A stretch of DNA of 41,498 nucleotides from contig JAILZY010000028.1 of the NCBI GenBank assembly GCA_023512255.1, forward strand, positions 1 through 41,498, written 5' to 3'. The DNA is from a bacterium (GTDB lineage Bacteria > SZUA-182 > DTGQ01). The position numbers were made by a program, and so were the translations under genes. The notes under the pieces are model-generated. The model made no database searches and had not been told where the DNA came from. It saw only the letters and a list, made by a program, of their open reading frames with translations. Shown in pieces: positions 41,422 through 41,498 of the stretch; the first letter of the stretch is position 1; every line of letters begins with the position of its first letter.

Positions 41422-41438
41422 CAGATGTTCCCCATGTT
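41422..41438. repeat. Inverted copy of the gene-start repeat at the left end
   Basis: CAGATGTTCCCCATGTT is the exact reverse complement of 60-76. Here the frame (MFPMLKK) stops after seven codons, so it looks like a broken copy. A GGGGAGGAGAG stretch follows, comparable to the GGAGGAGGAG after the left copy. Confidence 0.6.
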
Positions 41439-41498
41439 GAAAAAATAATGTTGAAAATATAAAGGGGAGGAGAGAAAATAAAGAGAGAAGAAAGTTAC

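Noticed and set aside
1-41498. tRNA, rRNA or known riboswitch genes
   Set aside because: I looked through the gaps by eye and found no cloverleaf, rRNA-like stretch or recognisable riboswitch core; a covariance-model scan was not possible.

Overview
The window reads as chromosome of an uncultured, Gram-negative, flagellated, respiring bacterium. The signs are lipoproteins, Tat signals, multihaem c-type cytochromes, a Rieske protein, FlgM/FlgK/FlgL and sigma-54 control. The mix resembles Desulfobacterota, Nitrospirota or Schekmanbacteria-like lineages, but no marker here fixes the phylum. Genes have moderate G+C and gaps are A+T-rich. I saw no rRNA or tRNA gene.

Layout. 1-5 kb: DNA polymerase I, a small Cys-rich protein, and a Rieske protein followed by a hexahaem cytochrome, with no cytochrome b. 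5-14 kb: surface and secreted proteins. These are a collagen-like/calcium-repeat lipoprotein, a 912-residue lipoprotein behind a very good sigma-54 promoter, a Pro/Trp-rich secreted protein, a broken IS630 transposase, a decayed CRISPR-like array, and a seven-bladed propeller lipoprotein. 14-22 kb: one leftward block with a four-cluster Fe-S protein, a Tat-exported molybdopterin oxidoreductase, its TorD-type chaperone, an octahaem IPT-domain cytochrome and a double-parvulin lipoprotein. This looks like an envelope electron-transfer module with no membrane quinol subunit. 22-27 kb: a PQQ-type propeller/HYR protein (frameshifted) and a dCache-PAS-PAS-AAA-HTH sigma-54 activator (also frameshifted). 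Between them lie a candidate sigma-54 promoter and paired enhancer-like sites, so the activator probably controls the propeller gene. 27-31 kb: a decayed B-box membrane protein, an intact B-box/Yip1-like protein and an amino-acid permease fused to a PTS EIIA domain. 31-36 kb: a divergent PlsC-type acyltransferase, then flgM, flgK and flgL. 35-41 kb: an antitoxin split by an insertion sequence, glgC, a ClpX-like ATPase interrupted by an in-frame amber codon, and a form IV RuBisCO-like protein.

The strongest unexplained signals are in the non-coding DNA. There are two families of roughly 100-130 bp non-autonomous elements, each with two copies bounded by inverted repeats and exact short target duplications. 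There are also at least eighteen short, mostly near-perfect tandem duplications (units 10-27 bp), nearly all in gaps. Finally, there is an unusual density of broken genes: two homopolymer frameshifts, one amber codon, one IS insertion and two decayed remnants. The frameshifts may be sequencing errors; the others look real.
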